Below are positions 44,376 to 54,124 of a stretch of 64,000 bases of DNA, in pieces. Each line of letters starts with the position of its first letter. The first letter of the stretch is position 1. Below the pieces are notes generated by a model. It was not told the DNA's origin and made no database searches. It saw nothing but the letters and a program-made list of their open reading frames with translations. The translations under genes were made by a program, and so were the position numbers. Source of the stretch: Brevundimonas sp. SORGH_AS_0993 (GTDB lineage Bacteria > Pseudomonadota > Alphaproteobacteria > Caulobacterales > Caulobacteraceae); contig NZ_JAUTAH010000001.1 of NCBI RefSeq assembly GCF_030818545.1, positions 2,733,001 to 2,797,000 on the forward strand, written 5' to 3'.

Positions 44376-46463
44376 ATGATCACACGACCCCATTTCCATC
44401 GGCGCGGACTGCTGTCCCTGCTGGGCGGGACGGTTCTGGCGGCGGGGACTTTCGGGGTGGGGCGCGCCGCCGACGGACCTGTGGCGGCTCAGGCGGGCGA
44501 CGGCGTCCTGACCATCGAGTTCGACACGGCCCTGAACAGTCGGCTGGTCATCACGGGGACCGAAGGCGCCAGGACGCGCCTTTGCGATTTCGAACCGTCC
44601 GAAACCGTCACCCTGGCGAACGGCCGGGTGATCGACAGCTTCTTCCTGACCGAACAGAAGCGAGCCAGTGTCAATGACGCGCACGGCAAGGGGGTGCGCC
44701 ACACGATCCGGGGCGTGTCCGCCGAGGGGCTGGAGAAGACCGTCGATCTGACCTTCTACGACCGCTATCCCGGCTTTCCCCTGCTGTTGACGACCTGGCG
44801 GCTGACGCGCGGCGAGGCCCTGTCGATCAAGAGCTATCGCATGGGCGGCCATACGTTGAGGGCGTCGGGATCGGGCTTCTGGTCCTGGTCCGGCTCGACC
44901 CATGCGGATCGCCGCGACTGGGTTCAGCCGGTGCGCGAGGGCTTCGACCAGGCTAATTTCATGGGCATGAATGCCTCGGACTACGGTTCGGGCACGCCCG
45001 TCGCCGATGTCTGGCGGCCCGACGCCGGCGTGGCGGTCGGCCATGTGGAGCTGACGCCCAAACTGGTGTCCCTGCCCATCGTCGCCACCGCGTCGGGGGC
45101 GTCGGTGGCCCTGGTCGTCGACCACGCCGAGAGCCTGAAGCCCGGCGAAAGTCTGACCAGCGTCAACGCCTTCGTCGCGGTTCACCGGCGCGACTATTAT
45201 GCGACCCTGGACGCCTATCGCCGGGTCATGGCGGATCGGGGTCTGGCGGCGCCCAGGGCGCCGGACGGCGCCTATGAGGCCATCTGGTGCGCCTGGGGCT
45301 ACGACCGCGATTTCACCGTCGCGGAGATCGAAGGCACCTACGGCAAGGTCAAGTCGCTGGGCTTCGAATGGGCCGTGCTGGACGACGGCTGGCAGACCAA
45401 CGAGGGCGACTGGGCGCTGGACCCGCGCAAGTTCCGCAGCGAGGCGGACATGATCGCCTTCGCCGGCCATATCCGCGCGGCGGGGCTGAAGCCCAAGCTG
45501 TGGCTGGCGCCCCTGGCGGTCGATCCGGGATCGGACCTGCTGCACGATCACACCGACATGCTGCTGCTGGACCAGAACGGCGCGGTCCAGGACGTCAGTT
45601 GGTGGAACGCCTTCACCCTGTGTCCGGCCTATCCGCCGACGCGCGACTACACCCAGGCGCTGGTTCGCAAGATCATCGGCGAATGGGGCTACGAAGGGCT
45701 GAAGCTGGACGGCCAGCACATGAACGGCGTGGCCCCGTGCCACAACCCGGCGCACAATCACGCCCGGCCCGAGGAGTCGGTCGAAAAGCTCCAGGACTTC
45801 TGGAAGCTGGTCTATGACACCGCCCAGGAGGCCAATCCGAAGGCGGTGGTCGAGTTCTGCCCCTGCGGCACCTCCTACGCCTTCCACAATCTGCCCTATA
45901 CGAACCAGGTTCCGGCCTCCGACCCGCTGTCGTCCTGGCAGGTGCGGTTGAAGGGCAAGTCGCTGAAGGCGCTGATGGGGCGCGATGCGGCCTATGCAGG
46001 CGACCATGTGGAACTCAGCGACGGCGGCGACGACTTCGCCTCGTCCGTCGGCATCGGCGCGGTCATCTCGACCAAATTCACCTGGCCGCACGAGGGGCGA
46101 GGCAAGGACGCCAACTTCCTGCTGACGCCGCAGCGCGAGGCCGTCTGGCGCAAATGGGCCGACATCTACAACGCCCGGATGCTGCCCCGGGGCCGCTATC
46201 TGGGCGAACTCTACGACATCGGTTTCGACAAGCCCGAGGCCCACGCCATCGAGAAGGACGGACGGCTCTATTACGCCTTCTACGCCCCGCACTGGGACGG
46301 GACGATCGAACTGCGCGGCCTGGGACGCGGCGTCTATCGGTTGACCGACTACGTCAACGGCGTCGATCTGGGCACGGCGACGGCGGACGCCCCGCGCTTG
46401 TCGGCCCGTTTCGACCGCTCGCTTCTGATCGAAGCCATAGCCGTGCGGGGAGAGGGCGAATGA
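44376..46463 (+). CDS. GH36-type alpha-galactosidase or alpha-N-acetylgalactosaminidase, exported
   Basis: A 695-residue glycoside hydrolase with a Tat-like signal (FHRRGLLSLLGGTVLAAG). The clan GH-D barrel shows EAIWCAWGYDRDF, WAVLDDGWQTNEGDW and KLWLAPLA. The probable nucleophile is Asp445 (GLKLDGQH) and the acid/base Asp549 (ELSDGGDD). Neighbours AgaZ, AgaS and a hexosamine kinase favour alpha-linked GalNAc as the released sugar, but galactose fits the family equally. The ATG at 44376 has GGAGG 8 bases upstream; longer readings run antisense through the amidohydrolase gene. Overlaps the permease start by 4 bases. Confidence 0.82.
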   Translation: MITRPHFHRRGLLSLLGGTVLAAGTFGVGRAADGPVAAQAGDGVLTIEFDTALNSRLVITGTEGARTRLCDFEPSETVTLANGRVIDSFFLTEQKRASVNDAHGKGVRHTIRGVSAEGLEKTVDLTFYDRYPGFPLLLTTWRLTRGEALSIKSYRMGGHTLRASGSGFWSWSGSTHADRRDWVQPVREGFDQANFMGMNASDYGSGTPVADVWRPDAGVAVGHVELTPKLVSLPIVATASGASVALVVDHAESLKPGESLTSVNAFVAVHRRDYYATLDAYRRVMADRGLAAPRAPDGAYEAIWCAWGYDRDFTVAEIEGTYGKVKSLGFEWAVLDDGWQTNEGDWALDPRKFRSEADMIAFAGHIRAAGLKPKLWLAPLAVDPGSDLLHDHTDMLLLDQNGAVQDVSWWNAFTLCPAYPPTRDYTQALVRKIIGEWGYEGLKLDGQHMNGVAPCHNPAHNHARPEESVEKLQDFWKLVYDTAQEANPKAVVEFCPCGTSYAFHNLPYTNQVPASDPLSSWQVRLKGKSLKALMGRDAAYAGDHVELSDGGDDFASSVGIGAVISTKFTWPHEGRGKDANFLLTPQREAVWRKWADIYNARMLPRGRYLGELYDIGFDKPEAHAIEKDGRLYYAFYAPHWDGTIELRGLGRGVYRLTDYVNGVDLGTATADAPRLSARFDRSLLIEAIAVRGEGE

Positions 46464-47371
46464 CCGACCAATCCGTGACGTCCGCCGCTTCCCGCGCTCC
46501 GGCGTCTTCCAGGCGCTGGCTGCTGTTCGCCTTCCTGACGGTCGGGCTTTGGGGCGTGTGGGGCGCCTATGCCGGCATCTCCGCCCAGCGCGGCTTTCCC
46601 GAGACCCTGGTCTATTGCGTCTGGGCCGTGACCATGATCGTGCCCGCCGTCGTCGTGATGCAGCGTGAGAAATGGGCGCTGGACCGCGATCCCCGCTCGA
46701 TCCTGTACGGGCTGATGATCGGCCTGACCGGGGCGGGCGGTCAGATGATCCTCTTCTATGCGGTCACGACCGGGCCGGCCTATCTGATCTTTCCGATCAT
46801 CTCCCTGTCGCCGCTGGTGACGATCCTGTTGTCGCTGGTGCTGCTGAAGGAGCGCACCTCGCGTCTGGGGGCGCTGGGCGTCGTTCTGGCGCTGGCGGCG
46901 CTGCCGATGTTCGACTTCTCGCCCCAGGGCTTTTCCTTCGCCCACGGCTCGACCTGGTTCCCGCTGGCCCTGGTCATCATGCTGTGCTGGGGCGTGCAGG
47001 CCTTCTTCATGAAGCTGGCCAACGACAGGATGAGCGCGGAAAGCATCTTCTTCTACATGATGGTCAGCGGCCTGCTGCTGGCGCCGGTCGCCCTGGCGAT
47101 GACCGACTTCTCGCGGCCCATCAACTGGGGCTGGGACGGGCCGGGACTGGCCGCCGCCATCCAGATGCTCAATGCAGTCGGCGCCCTGTTCCTGGTCTAT
47201 GCCTTCCGGCACGGCAAGGCGATCGTCGTCGCCCCCCTGACCAACGCCGGCGCGCCGTTGGTCACGGCCGTTCTTTCGCTGCTGATCGCCGGTGTCATGC
47301 CCGGTCAGTTGAAGATGGTCGGTCTGGCGCTGGCCTTCATCGCCGCCGCCCTGCTGGCGACGGCCTCCTGA
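46460..47371 (+). CDS. EamA/DMT-family permease
   Basis: A 303-residue membrane protein with ten predicted helices in two EamA-like halves (WLLFAFLTVGLWGVWGAYAG; later MLCWGVQAFFMKLAND). Its ATG overlaps the GH36 stop (ATGA). In a hexosamine cluster this may be the inner-membrane sugar importer, a role more often filled by AgaP or NagP of the MFS family. That would be a non-standard partner, so the role is inferred from position only. Confidence 0.82.
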   Translation: MTDQSVTSAASRAPASSRRWLLFAFLTVGLWGVWGAYAGISAQRGFPETLVYCVWAVTMIVPAVVVMQREKWALDRDPRSILYGLMIGLTGAGGQMILFYAVTTGPAYLIFPIISLSPLVTILLSLVLLKERTSRLGALGVVLALAALPMFDFSPQGFSFAHGSTWFPLALVIMLCWGVQAFFMKLANDRMSAESIFFYMMVSGLLLAPVALAMTDFSRPINWGWDGPGLAAAIQMLNAVGALFLVYAFRHGKAIVVAPLTNAGAPLVTAVLSLLIAGVMPGQLKMVGLALAFIAAALLATAS

Positions 47372-47381
47372 ACATGGAAGG

Positions 47382-47400
47382 TTTCGGTTTCGTTGTTTTG
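47382..47400 (+). promoter_or_regulatory. TTTCGGTTTCGTTGTTTTG element before agaZ
   Basis: A direct-repeat form of the cluster motif (TTTCGGTTTCGTT) lies in the 83-bp gap before agaZ. It fits the TTTCRTTT-type core reported for E. coli AgaR. A second site-like AATCGAAAGG lies close to the ATG. Confidence 0.55.
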
Positions 47401-47454
47401 ATTGCGGTCTTGCGATAAATCGCTATTGTTGGTCCGTAATCGAAAGGGGTTTCC

Positions 47455-48753
47455 ATGAAGGCGATGCTCGACCTCGTCGCGCGGCACAAGTCAGGCAGCG
47501 CATGCGGCATCTACTCCGTCTGTTCCGCCCATCCGCTGGTGCTTCAGGCCGCCTGCATCCATGCCCGGACGAAGGGTCTGGAGATGCTGCTGATCGAGGC
47601 CACCTGCAATCAGGTCAATCAGGACGGCGGCTATACCGGCATGACCCCGGCGGCCTTCCGCGACTTCGTTCTCGCCATCGCGCGCGACGCGGGATTGCCG
47701 CAGGAGCGGCTTCTGCTGGGCGGCGATCACCTGGGGCCGAACCCCTGGACCCACCTGCCGGCCGAAGAGGCGATGGCCAGGGCCGAGGTTCTGATCGACC
47801 AGTATGTGGCGGCGGGCTTCCGCAAGATCCACGCGGACTGCTCCATGTCCTGCGCCGACGATCCCACGCCTCTGCCGGAGGGCGTGATCGCCCGCCGGGC
47901 CGCGCGTCTGATCCGCGTCGCCGAGGGCGCGCAGGCCCGCGTCGGCGGCGAGCCCTGCGTCTATGTGATCGGGACCGAGGTGCCGGTGCCGGGCGGCGCC
48001 GCCGAGGATCTGCCCGAGCTTGAGGTGACGACGCCCCAGGCCGCCGTCGCGACGCTTGAAGCGCATCGCCGCGTCTTCGAGGAACAGGGTCTGGCCGACG
48101 CCTGGCCCCGCGTGATCGCCGTCGTCGTCCAGCCGGGCGTGGAGTTCGATCACCACAAGGTCATCGACTACGACCGCGCCAAGGCCGTGGCCCTCAGCGC
48201 CGCCCTGGACGACCAGCCCCATGTGGTGTTCGAGGCCCACTCCACCGACTATCAGACGCCGACGGCCCTGAAGGCGCTGGTCCAGGATCATTTCGCCATC
48301 CTGAAGGTCGGTCCCGGCGTCACCTTCGCCCTGCGCGAGGCCCTGTGGGCGCTGGATGCGATCGAGCGCGAATGGATCGACCCGGCCCGCGCCTCCGGCT
48401 TCCGTCGTATCGCCATACAGCGAATGGAGGCGGAGCCGCACAACTGGGCCAAATACTATCATGCGACCGGGGACGCGCTGCGGTTCGACCTGCAGTACAG
48501 CCTGTCCGATCGCATCCGCTACTACTGGCCCGATCCCGAGATCGCGGCGGCCCAAGAGGTCATGTTCGCCAATCTGACGGACAGTCCGCCGCCGATGGCC
48601 CTGATCAGCCAGTATCTGTCGCAGGCCCACGGCGCCCTGCGCGACGCCGGCCTGCCCGTGACCCCCGCCAACCTCGTCGTCGCCCATGTCGGCGCGACCC
48701 TGGAAACCTATCGCGCCGCCTGCGAGCCCGATCTGGAGCCCGTCCATGACTGA
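47455..48753 (+). CDS. agaZ: AgaZ/GatZ/KbaZ family protein (tagatose phosphate metabolism)
   Basis: A 432-residue protein of the GatZ/KbaZ/AgaZ family. The core is seen in SGSACGIYSVCSAHPLVLQA, QVNQDGGYTGMTPAAF, LGGDHLGPNPW and FRKIHADCSMSCADD. Members were first described as the non-catalytic subunit of tagatose-1,6-bisphosphate aldolase; AgaZ of Shewanella has been assigned as tagatose-6-phosphate kinase. The partner aldolase (AgaY/KbaY/GatY) is not in the window. Its stop overlaps the agaS start. First gene of the run agaZ-agaS-kinase. Confidence 0.88.
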   Translation: MKAMLDLVARHKSGSACGIYSVCSAHPLVLQAACIHARTKGLEMLLIEATCNQVNQDGGYTGMTPAAFRDFVLAIARDAGLPQERLLLGGDHLGPNPWTHLPAEEAMARAEVLIDQYVAAGFRKIHADCSMSCADDPTPLPEGVIARRAARLIRVAEGAQARVGGEPCVYVIGTEVPVPGGAAEDLPELEVTTPQAAVATLEAHRRVFEEQGLADAWPRVIAVVVQPGVEFDHHKVIDYDRAKAVALSAALDDQPHVVFEAHSTDYQTPTALKALVQDHFAILKVGPGVTFALREALWALDAIEREWIDPARASGFRRIAIQRMEAEPHNWAKYYHATGDALRFDLQYSLSDRIRYYWPDPEIAAAQEVMFANLTDSPPPMALISQYLSQAHGALRDAGLPVTPANLVVAHVGATLETYRAACEPDLEPVHD

Positions 48754-49909
48754 CACCCTGCAACTCGGCCTGGACGAGGCGGAACTGGAGCGGCTGGGCG
48801 GCCTGTGGACCGCCCGCGAGATCGCCCAGCAGCCAGCCATGCTGCGCGAGACCCAGGCGTTGTTGATGCAGCGCCGCGCCGAGATCGAGGCCTTCCTTCA
48901 GCCGATCCTGGATCAGGCCGGGGTCCGCATCATCCTGACGGGGGCGGGCACCTCGGCCTTCGCCGGCGAATGCCTGGCGCCCGCCCTGGCGCGGCGTCTG
49001 GGCCGCCGGGTCGAGGCCATCGCCACGACCGATCTGGTCTGCGCGCCCCATCTCTATTTCGAAGCCGACACCCCCACCTTGCTGGTGTCGTTCGGTCGCT
49101 CGGGCAACAGCCCCGAGAGCGTGGCGGCGATCGAACTGGCGGATCGGCTGGTTTCGACGCTGAACCATCTGGTCATCACCTGCAACGCCGACGGCGCCCT
49201 GGCCCGATATGGTCAAGGCCCTCGGGGCATGAACATCCAGCTGCCCGAGGCGACCCACGACCGCAGCTTCGCGATGACGTCCAGCTTCTCGTGCATGACC
49301 TACGCCGCCCTTGCGGTGTTCAGCGGCGTCGCCGCCATGGATCAGCGCATCGACGGCATCGCGCGCGCGACCCAGGCGGTGATCGCCCGATACACCCCCG
49401 TCATGCAGGCGGTGGCCGGCGAGGGCTATCAGCGCGTCGTCTATCTGGGCAGCCACATCTTCAAGGGTTTGGCCCGCGAGTCAGGGCTTAAGCTGCTGGA
49501 GCTGACCAACGGCGCCCTGGTGACGATGTTCGATTCGCCGCTGGGCTTCCGGCACGGTCCCAAGACCATCGTCAACGACCAGACCCTGATCGTCGTCTTC
49601 TTCTCCAACGACGCCTATACGCGCAGCTACGACGTCGATCTGCTGGACGAACTGCGCCGCGACAATGACGCCGCCCGCGTCATCGCCGTGACGGCCCAGG
49701 ACGGCGTCGGTCTGGCCGAGACGGATCAGATCAAGGTTTCGGGCCTGGCGGATGCGGACGACGTCGAACTGCTGTTCGCCTATATCGCGGCGCCCCAGAT
49801 CCTGGCCTTTTTCGAATCCCTGCGGCTGGGCCTGAAGCCGGACAAGCCGAACGCCGCCGGAACGGTCAATCGCGTCGTCCAGGGCGTGCGGATTCACGAG
49901 CTGACCTGA
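48746..49909 (+). CDS. agaS: AgaS-type SIS-domain deaminase/isomerase
   Basis: A 387-residue protein with two SIS domains: ILTGAGTSAFAGECLAPALA then SFGRSGNSPESVAA; and VVYLGSHIFKGLARESGLKL then SPLGFRHGPKTI. AgaS converts galactosamine-6-phosphate to tagatose-6-phosphate and ammonia. ATG 48746 overlaps the agaZ stop; the previously readable longer frame starts inside agaZ and is rejected. Cytosolic. Its stop overlaps the kinase start (TGATG). Confidence 0.9.
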   Translation: MTDTLQLGLDEAELERLGGLWTAREIAQQPAMLRETQALLMQRRAEIEAFLQPILDQAGVRIILTGAGTSAFAGECLAPALARRLGRRVEAIATTDLVCAPHLYFEADTPTLLVSFGRSGNSPESVAAIELADRLVSTLNHLVITCNADGALARYGQGPRGMNIQLPEATHDRSFAMTSSFSCMTYAALAVFSGVAAMDQRIDGIARATQAVIARYTPVMQAVAGEGYQRVVYLGSHIFKGLARESGLKLLELTNGALVTMFDSPLGFRHGPKTIVNDQTLIVVFFSNDAYTRSYDVDLLDELRRDNDAARVIAVTAQDGVGLAETDQIKVSGLADADDVELLFAYIAAPQILAFFESLRLGLKPDKPNAAGTVNRVVQGVRIHELT

Positions 49910-50883
49910 TGGCGGTTTCCGAAGACGCTGCGGGCGCGAACGGCTGTTTTCTCGGGGTCGACGGCGGCGGCTCGAAGACCGCCTTCGTCCTGGTCGATCC
50001 CGCGGGCCGCGAACTGGCCCGGCACGAGGGCGGCTCCAGCTATCATGTGCAGATCGGCGTGGAGCGGTTGCACGAGCTGTTGAACCATGGGGTCCACGCC
50101 GTGCTGCGCCAAGCCGGCGTATCGGCGCAGGATGTCCGCTACGCCTTTTTCGGCCTGCCCGCGCATGGCGAGGATTCGCAGGTCCAGCCGGTTCTGGACG
50201 TCATTCCCGAAGCGGTGCTGGGGCACGGGCGCTACGCCTGCGGCAACGATATGATCTGCGGATGGGCGGGGTCGCTGGCGGGCGAGGACGGGATCAACAT
50301 CGTCGCCGGCACCGGCTCGATCGGCTACGGCGAGCGGGGAGGGCTGAAGGCGCGCGGCGGCGGCTGGGGCGAGGTCTTTTCGGACGAAGGCTCGGCCTAT
50401 TGGATCGCGGTCCAGGGCCTCAACCTGTTCTCGCGCATGTCCGACGGACGCGCTGACACCGGGTCGCTGCACGGCCTGCTGGTCGAAGCCTTCGAACTGG
50501 AAGACGATCTCGACCTGTGCGCCCGCATCTATGCGCGAGAGGGGGCGCAAAGGGATCGGATCGCCGCCGTTTCGCGTCTGGTCGCCAAGGCGGCGCTGCA
50601 GGGGGACGCGGGCGCTCGCGACATCTTCATACAGGCGGGGCGGCGACTGGCCGAGATCACGGACGCCATACGCCGACGTCTGCGCTATGCGCCGGGCGAG
50701 GCGGTGGCGCTGTCCTATTCGGGCGGGGTGTTTCAGTCCGGCGAACTGATCCTGGCGCCGTTCCGCGAAATCCTGGCGGCCTTTTCGCCCGACTACCGGA
50801 TCGTCGAGCCCCGGTTCAGCCCGGCCGTCGGCGCCGCCATCTACGCCGCGCGGCTCGCCGGTTTCGCCCTGCCCTTGAAATAA
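49909..50883 (+). CDS. BadF/BadG-type N-acetylhexosamine kinase (AgaK/NagK-like)
   Basis: A 324-residue ASKHA-fold kinase. The phosphate-binding LGVDGGGSKTAFVLVD is followed by GTGSIGYGERGG and GGGWGEVFSDEGSAYW, as in N-acetylglucosamine kinases of the BadF/BadG family. Position after agaS suggests GalNAc as the substrate, but GlcNAc kinases look the same. Start ATG overlaps the agaS stop. No N-acetylhexosamine-6-phosphate deacetylase lies beside it. Confidence 0.85.
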   Translation: MAVSEDAAGANGCFLGVDGGGSKTAFVLVDPAGRELARHEGGSSYHVQIGVERLHELLNHGVHAVLRQAGVSAQDVRYAFFGLPAHGEDSQVQPVLDVIPEAVLGHGRYACGNDMICGWAGSLAGEDGINIVAGTGSIGYGERGGLKARGGGWGEVFSDEGSAYWIAVQGLNLFSRMSDGRADTGSLHGLLVEAFELEDDLDLCARIYAREGAQRDRIAAVSRLVAKAALQGDAGARDIFIQAGRRLAEITDAIRRRLRYAPGEAVALSYSGGVFQSGELILAPFREILAAFSPDYRIVEPRFSPAVGAAIYAARLAGFALPLK

Positions 50884-50968
50884 GGGGCGCGGCCTCGTCG
50901 TTGCGGCCGAGGGCGGCATCAGCGACGCCGTTGCAACCTTGACGACAGGCATAAAACAAATCGGATAA

Positions 50969-51004
50969 GTTTCGTTATATATCTATTTGACAGTTTCGCG
51001 AAAC
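50969..51004 (+). promoter_or_regulatory. TTTCGTTATATATC and GTTTCGCGAAAC elements before the TonB receptor gene
   Basis: TTTCGTTATATATC (50970-50983) repeats the element before the GH36 gene, and a palindrome GTTTCGCGAAAC (50993-51004) follows; TTGACA at 50987-50992 lies between them and may be the -35 box. The receptor ATG is at 51094. Confidence 0.6.
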
Positions 51005-51093
51005 CGTAGTTCCTTTCCGTTCAGTTTCAGGCGGCCAACCGAAACGCGCTAACCGCGCCGCCTACGTCGATCATGCGAGCATAGGGGATCGCA

Positions 51094-53925
51094 ATGTCAC
51101 GTCGCTCATCGCTTCGTTCGGCCATCATGGCAGGGGCCGCGCTCGGCGCCCTGGGTTGGGGCGCAGCCGCTCAGGCCCAGAGCCAGTCTCCGGTCAAGAC
51201 GCCGCCGCCTGCCGCCGCCGACGATCAGACCCAGACGGTCGACGAGGTCGTGGTCGTCGGGGTCCGCGCCAGCATCGCCCGCGCCGTCAATCTGAAGCGC
51301 GACGCCGCCACGGTTCAGGATTCGATCAGCGCCCTGGAACTGGGCATGTTCCCCGACGACAACGTCGCCGACTCCCTCAGCCACATCACCGGCGTCGCCA
51401 TTTCGCGCACCGCCGGCGGCGAGGGCCAGAGCGTCAGCGTTCGGGGCCTGGGGCCGGAATATACGCTGTCGACCTTCAACGGCCGCATCCTGGCGACCGA
51501 CGGCGCCGGCCGCGACTTCGCCTATGACGTGCTGCCGTCCGACGTGATCAGCGGCGCCGACGTCATCAAGGGCGCCGAGGCCGCCAATACCGAAGGCGCC
51601 ATCGGCGGCCTGATCAATCTGCGCTCCGCCAGCCCGTTCGACCAGCGCGGCCGGCACGGGATCCTGCGCGTCGAGGGCGACCGCAACCAGATGTCCGAAC
51701 TGGACGGATCGAAACTGTCGGGCGTCTATAGCAACACCTTCCTGAACGACACCCTGGGTCTGTTGCTGGGCGTGGTGGCCGAGCGTCGCGACGACCGCAC
51801 CGACGTCGCCGGCAACGACGGCGGCTGGACGCGCAACGCCGATCCCAACGATCCAAGCTGGCTCTATGGCAACGCCTGGGGCGGGGCGATCGACCCCAAT
51901 AACAATGGCGTGCTGGACCCCGAAGAATACGGCCTGATCGGCCCGGGCCAATTCCGCGTCGGCTCGATCCTGGAACGCAAGAAGCGCAACGCCTACACGG
52001 CCAAGCTGGAATGGCGGCCGTCGGACAACTTCCGCCTGGTCGCGGACGGTCTGATCACCAAGCTGGATTCGCCCCAGGTCGGCTACCAACAGTCCTTCTA
52101 CACCCTGTATGCGCCCGGCCGCTGGTCGAACATGGTGGTTCAGGACGGCATCGTCACCCGCTTCGACATGACCGACCCCGACCCGGAACTGCGCCTCAAT
52201 CCCGAACTGCTGAACCAGACCTCCTATCGCGTGGTCGAGACCCAGCTTTACGGCCTGAACGCCGATTGGAACGTCACCGACAGCCTGACGCTGAACGCCG
52301 ACGTCTATCGTTCGACCTCCACCCGTCATTCCGGCGGCCAGGACAGCTATGTCGTGCTGCGGATGAACCAGCCCAATACGGCGCGGGTCCAGCTCAGCGG
52401 CGACTATGTGCCCAATGTCGACGTCAACCTGACCGACGGGCGGGATCTGGCGGCGGGGCTGGCGGCCGGTCAGTTCAAGGACGCCGACTTCAACACCCAC
52501 TATTTCTCGCTCGCCGGCGACAACATCGACGACGAGATCACCGGCGCGGCCGTCAACGGCGCCTGGACCTCGGGATGGCGCTGGCTGGAAACGGTCAAGT
52601 TCGGCGTGAACTACACCGATCGCAAGAAGTCGCGCGACCTGATCAACAACGCCCTGACGGGCGGGGCGGACTACTACTCCGGCGCCAACGCCATCAATGT
52701 GGGCGCGCTGGGCGGGGGCGTGATCTCCGACAGTTTCAGCCTGCCCAACTTCATGAACAAGGTCGGCTCCGACTTCCCGCGCAGCTTCCTGGGCTTCGAC
52801 ATCGCCACCTATCAGGCGGCGCTGGCGGCCTATGACGGAAGGCCGCGTCCGGGCGGCGGCGTCTATCGCTACGCCGATGCGGCGCCGGTGTGGAACCCGC
52901 TGCAAAGCTATCGCGTCAGCGAGGAAACCTGGGCCGGCTATCTGCAGGCCGACCTGCGCGGCGAACGGTGGAGCGGCAACCTGGGCGTCCGGGTCGTCCA
53001 GACCCGGACCGGCGCCCAGGCGTGGGACGCCAAGATCCTCGACATCGTGCCCAACGGCGCCTTCAACTACACCGCCGTCTATGCCGCCCCGACGACGATC
53101 AACCAGGACAACGACTACACCTATGTCCTGCCGTCGCTGAACTTCAACTATCGCCTCACCGAGGCCCTGCGCCTACGCCTCGGCGCGGCCAAGACCATGG
53201 CGCGGCCGTCGGTTCAGATGCTGGCCCCGACCAACACCACCGAGAGCGTGTCCTGGGGCGAGTTCACCCAGGTCTATGGCGGCAATGCGGCCCTGAAACC
53301 CTATTCGGCGACCCAGTACGACGCCTCGCTGGAATACTATTTCCGGCCGAACTCCATCTTCAACGTCGCGGTCTTCAAGAAGGACATCAAGGACCAGATC
53401 ACGACCAGCTGGGAACCGGGCCAGGACATCGGCGTGCCGGGCTATCTGTTCAACATCAGCCGCCCCATCAACGGCGACACGGCCGAGGTTCACGGCGTCG
53501 AGGTGGGCCTGCAGCACTTCCTGTCGAGCGGCTGGGGCGTGCGCGCGCAATACACGCGCAACTGGTCCAAGAGCTATGTCGGCGGCGAGGAGCGGCCGTT
53601 GGAAGGCATCGCCCCGTCGGTCTATTCGCTGGGCGTCTTCTACGACCACGGGCCGCTGTCGCTCAGCGTCTCGGGCGATCACACCGACGGCTTCACCACC
53701 GCGACCAATGTGCTGGGTCAGGGCTATAACGAACGCGCCGACCCCATTACCTGGGTCACGGCCCACGTCGCCTACAAGGTCACGGACCGCATCAGCATCG
53801 CGCTCGACGGCCAGAACCTGCTGGACGAGGCCAACACCTACTCCATCAACGGCAACCCGCTGCTGCCCCAAGGCTACTACCGCTACGGCTCGTCCTACAA
53901 ACTGGGCGTGAGCTACAGGTTCTGA
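51094..53925 (+). CDS. large TonB-dependent receptor (glycan-type)
   Basis: A 943-residue receptor of the Caulobacter/Xanthomonas type (TIGR01782-like). A signal peptide ends near WGAAAQAQ. The plug shows DEVVVVGVRASIARAVNLKR, then ADSLSHITGVAISRTAGGEG and SVRGLGPEYT. The C-terminal barrel ends GVSYRF. Such receptors import oligosaccharides. It is 210 bp after the kinase gene with its own motif-bearing promoter, and is the likely outer-membrane porter (AgaO-like role) for the hexosamine cluster. Confidence 0.88.
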   Translation: MSRRSSLRSAIMAGAALGALGWGAAAQAQSQSPVKTPPPAAADDQTQTVDEVVVVGVRASIARAVNLKRDAATVQDSISALELGMFPDDNVADSLSHITGVAISRTAGGEGQSVSVRGLGPEYTLSTFNGRILATDGAGRDFAYDVLPSDVISGADVIKGAEAANTEGAIGGLINLRSASPFDQRGRHGILRVEGDRNQMSELDGSKLSGVYSNTFLNDTLGLLLGVVAERRDDRTDVAGNDGGWTRNADPNDPSWLYGNAWGGAIDPNNNGVLDPEEYGLIGPGQFRVGSILERKKRNAYTAKLEWRPSDNFRLVADGLITKLDSPQVGYQQSFYTLYAPGRWSNMVVQDGIVTRFDMTDPDPELRLNPELLNQTSYRVVETQLYGLNADWNVTDSLTLNADVYRSTSTRHSGGQDSYVVLRMNQPNTARVQLSGDYVPNVDVNLTDGRDLAAGLAAGQFKDADFNTHYFSLAGDNIDDEITGAAVNGAWTSGWRWLETVKFGVNYTDRKKSRDLINNALTGGADYYSGANAINVGALGGGVISDSFSLPNFMNKVGSDFPRSFLGFDIATYQAALAAYDGRPRPGGGVYRYADAAPVWNPLQSYRVSEETWAGYLQADLRGERWSGNLGVRVVQTRTGAQAWDAKILDIVPNGAFNYTAVYAAPTTINQDNDYTYVLPSLNFNYRLTEALRLRLGAAKTMARPSVQMLAPTNTTESVSWGEFTQVYGGNAALKPYSATQYDASLEYYFRPNSIFNVAVFKKDIKDQITTSWEPGQDIGVPGYLFNISRPINGDTAEVHGVEVGLQHFLSSGWGVRAQYTRNWSKSYVGGEERPLEGIAPSVYSLGVFYDHGPLSLSVSGDHTDGFTTATNVLGQGYNERADPITWVTAHVAYKVTDRISIALDGQNLLDEANTYSINGNPLLPQGYYRYGSSYKLGVSYRF

Positions 53926-54124
53926 GCGCCGTGTAGCGGGAACGCTTCCGGATCAGCGCTGTCAGGTAATCGGTGCAATACTGACCTTGCCCTAACCATC
54001 GAAACTTCAGGCGGTGACCGCTGTCCACGCCGCCTTCATTCCGGCGCGGAAGCAACGAAGGGTAGGGCGGGTGATCAAATGTCTTTGAGTGTGGAAGGTG
54101 TTGTAGGCTGCGGTGACGATTTAG

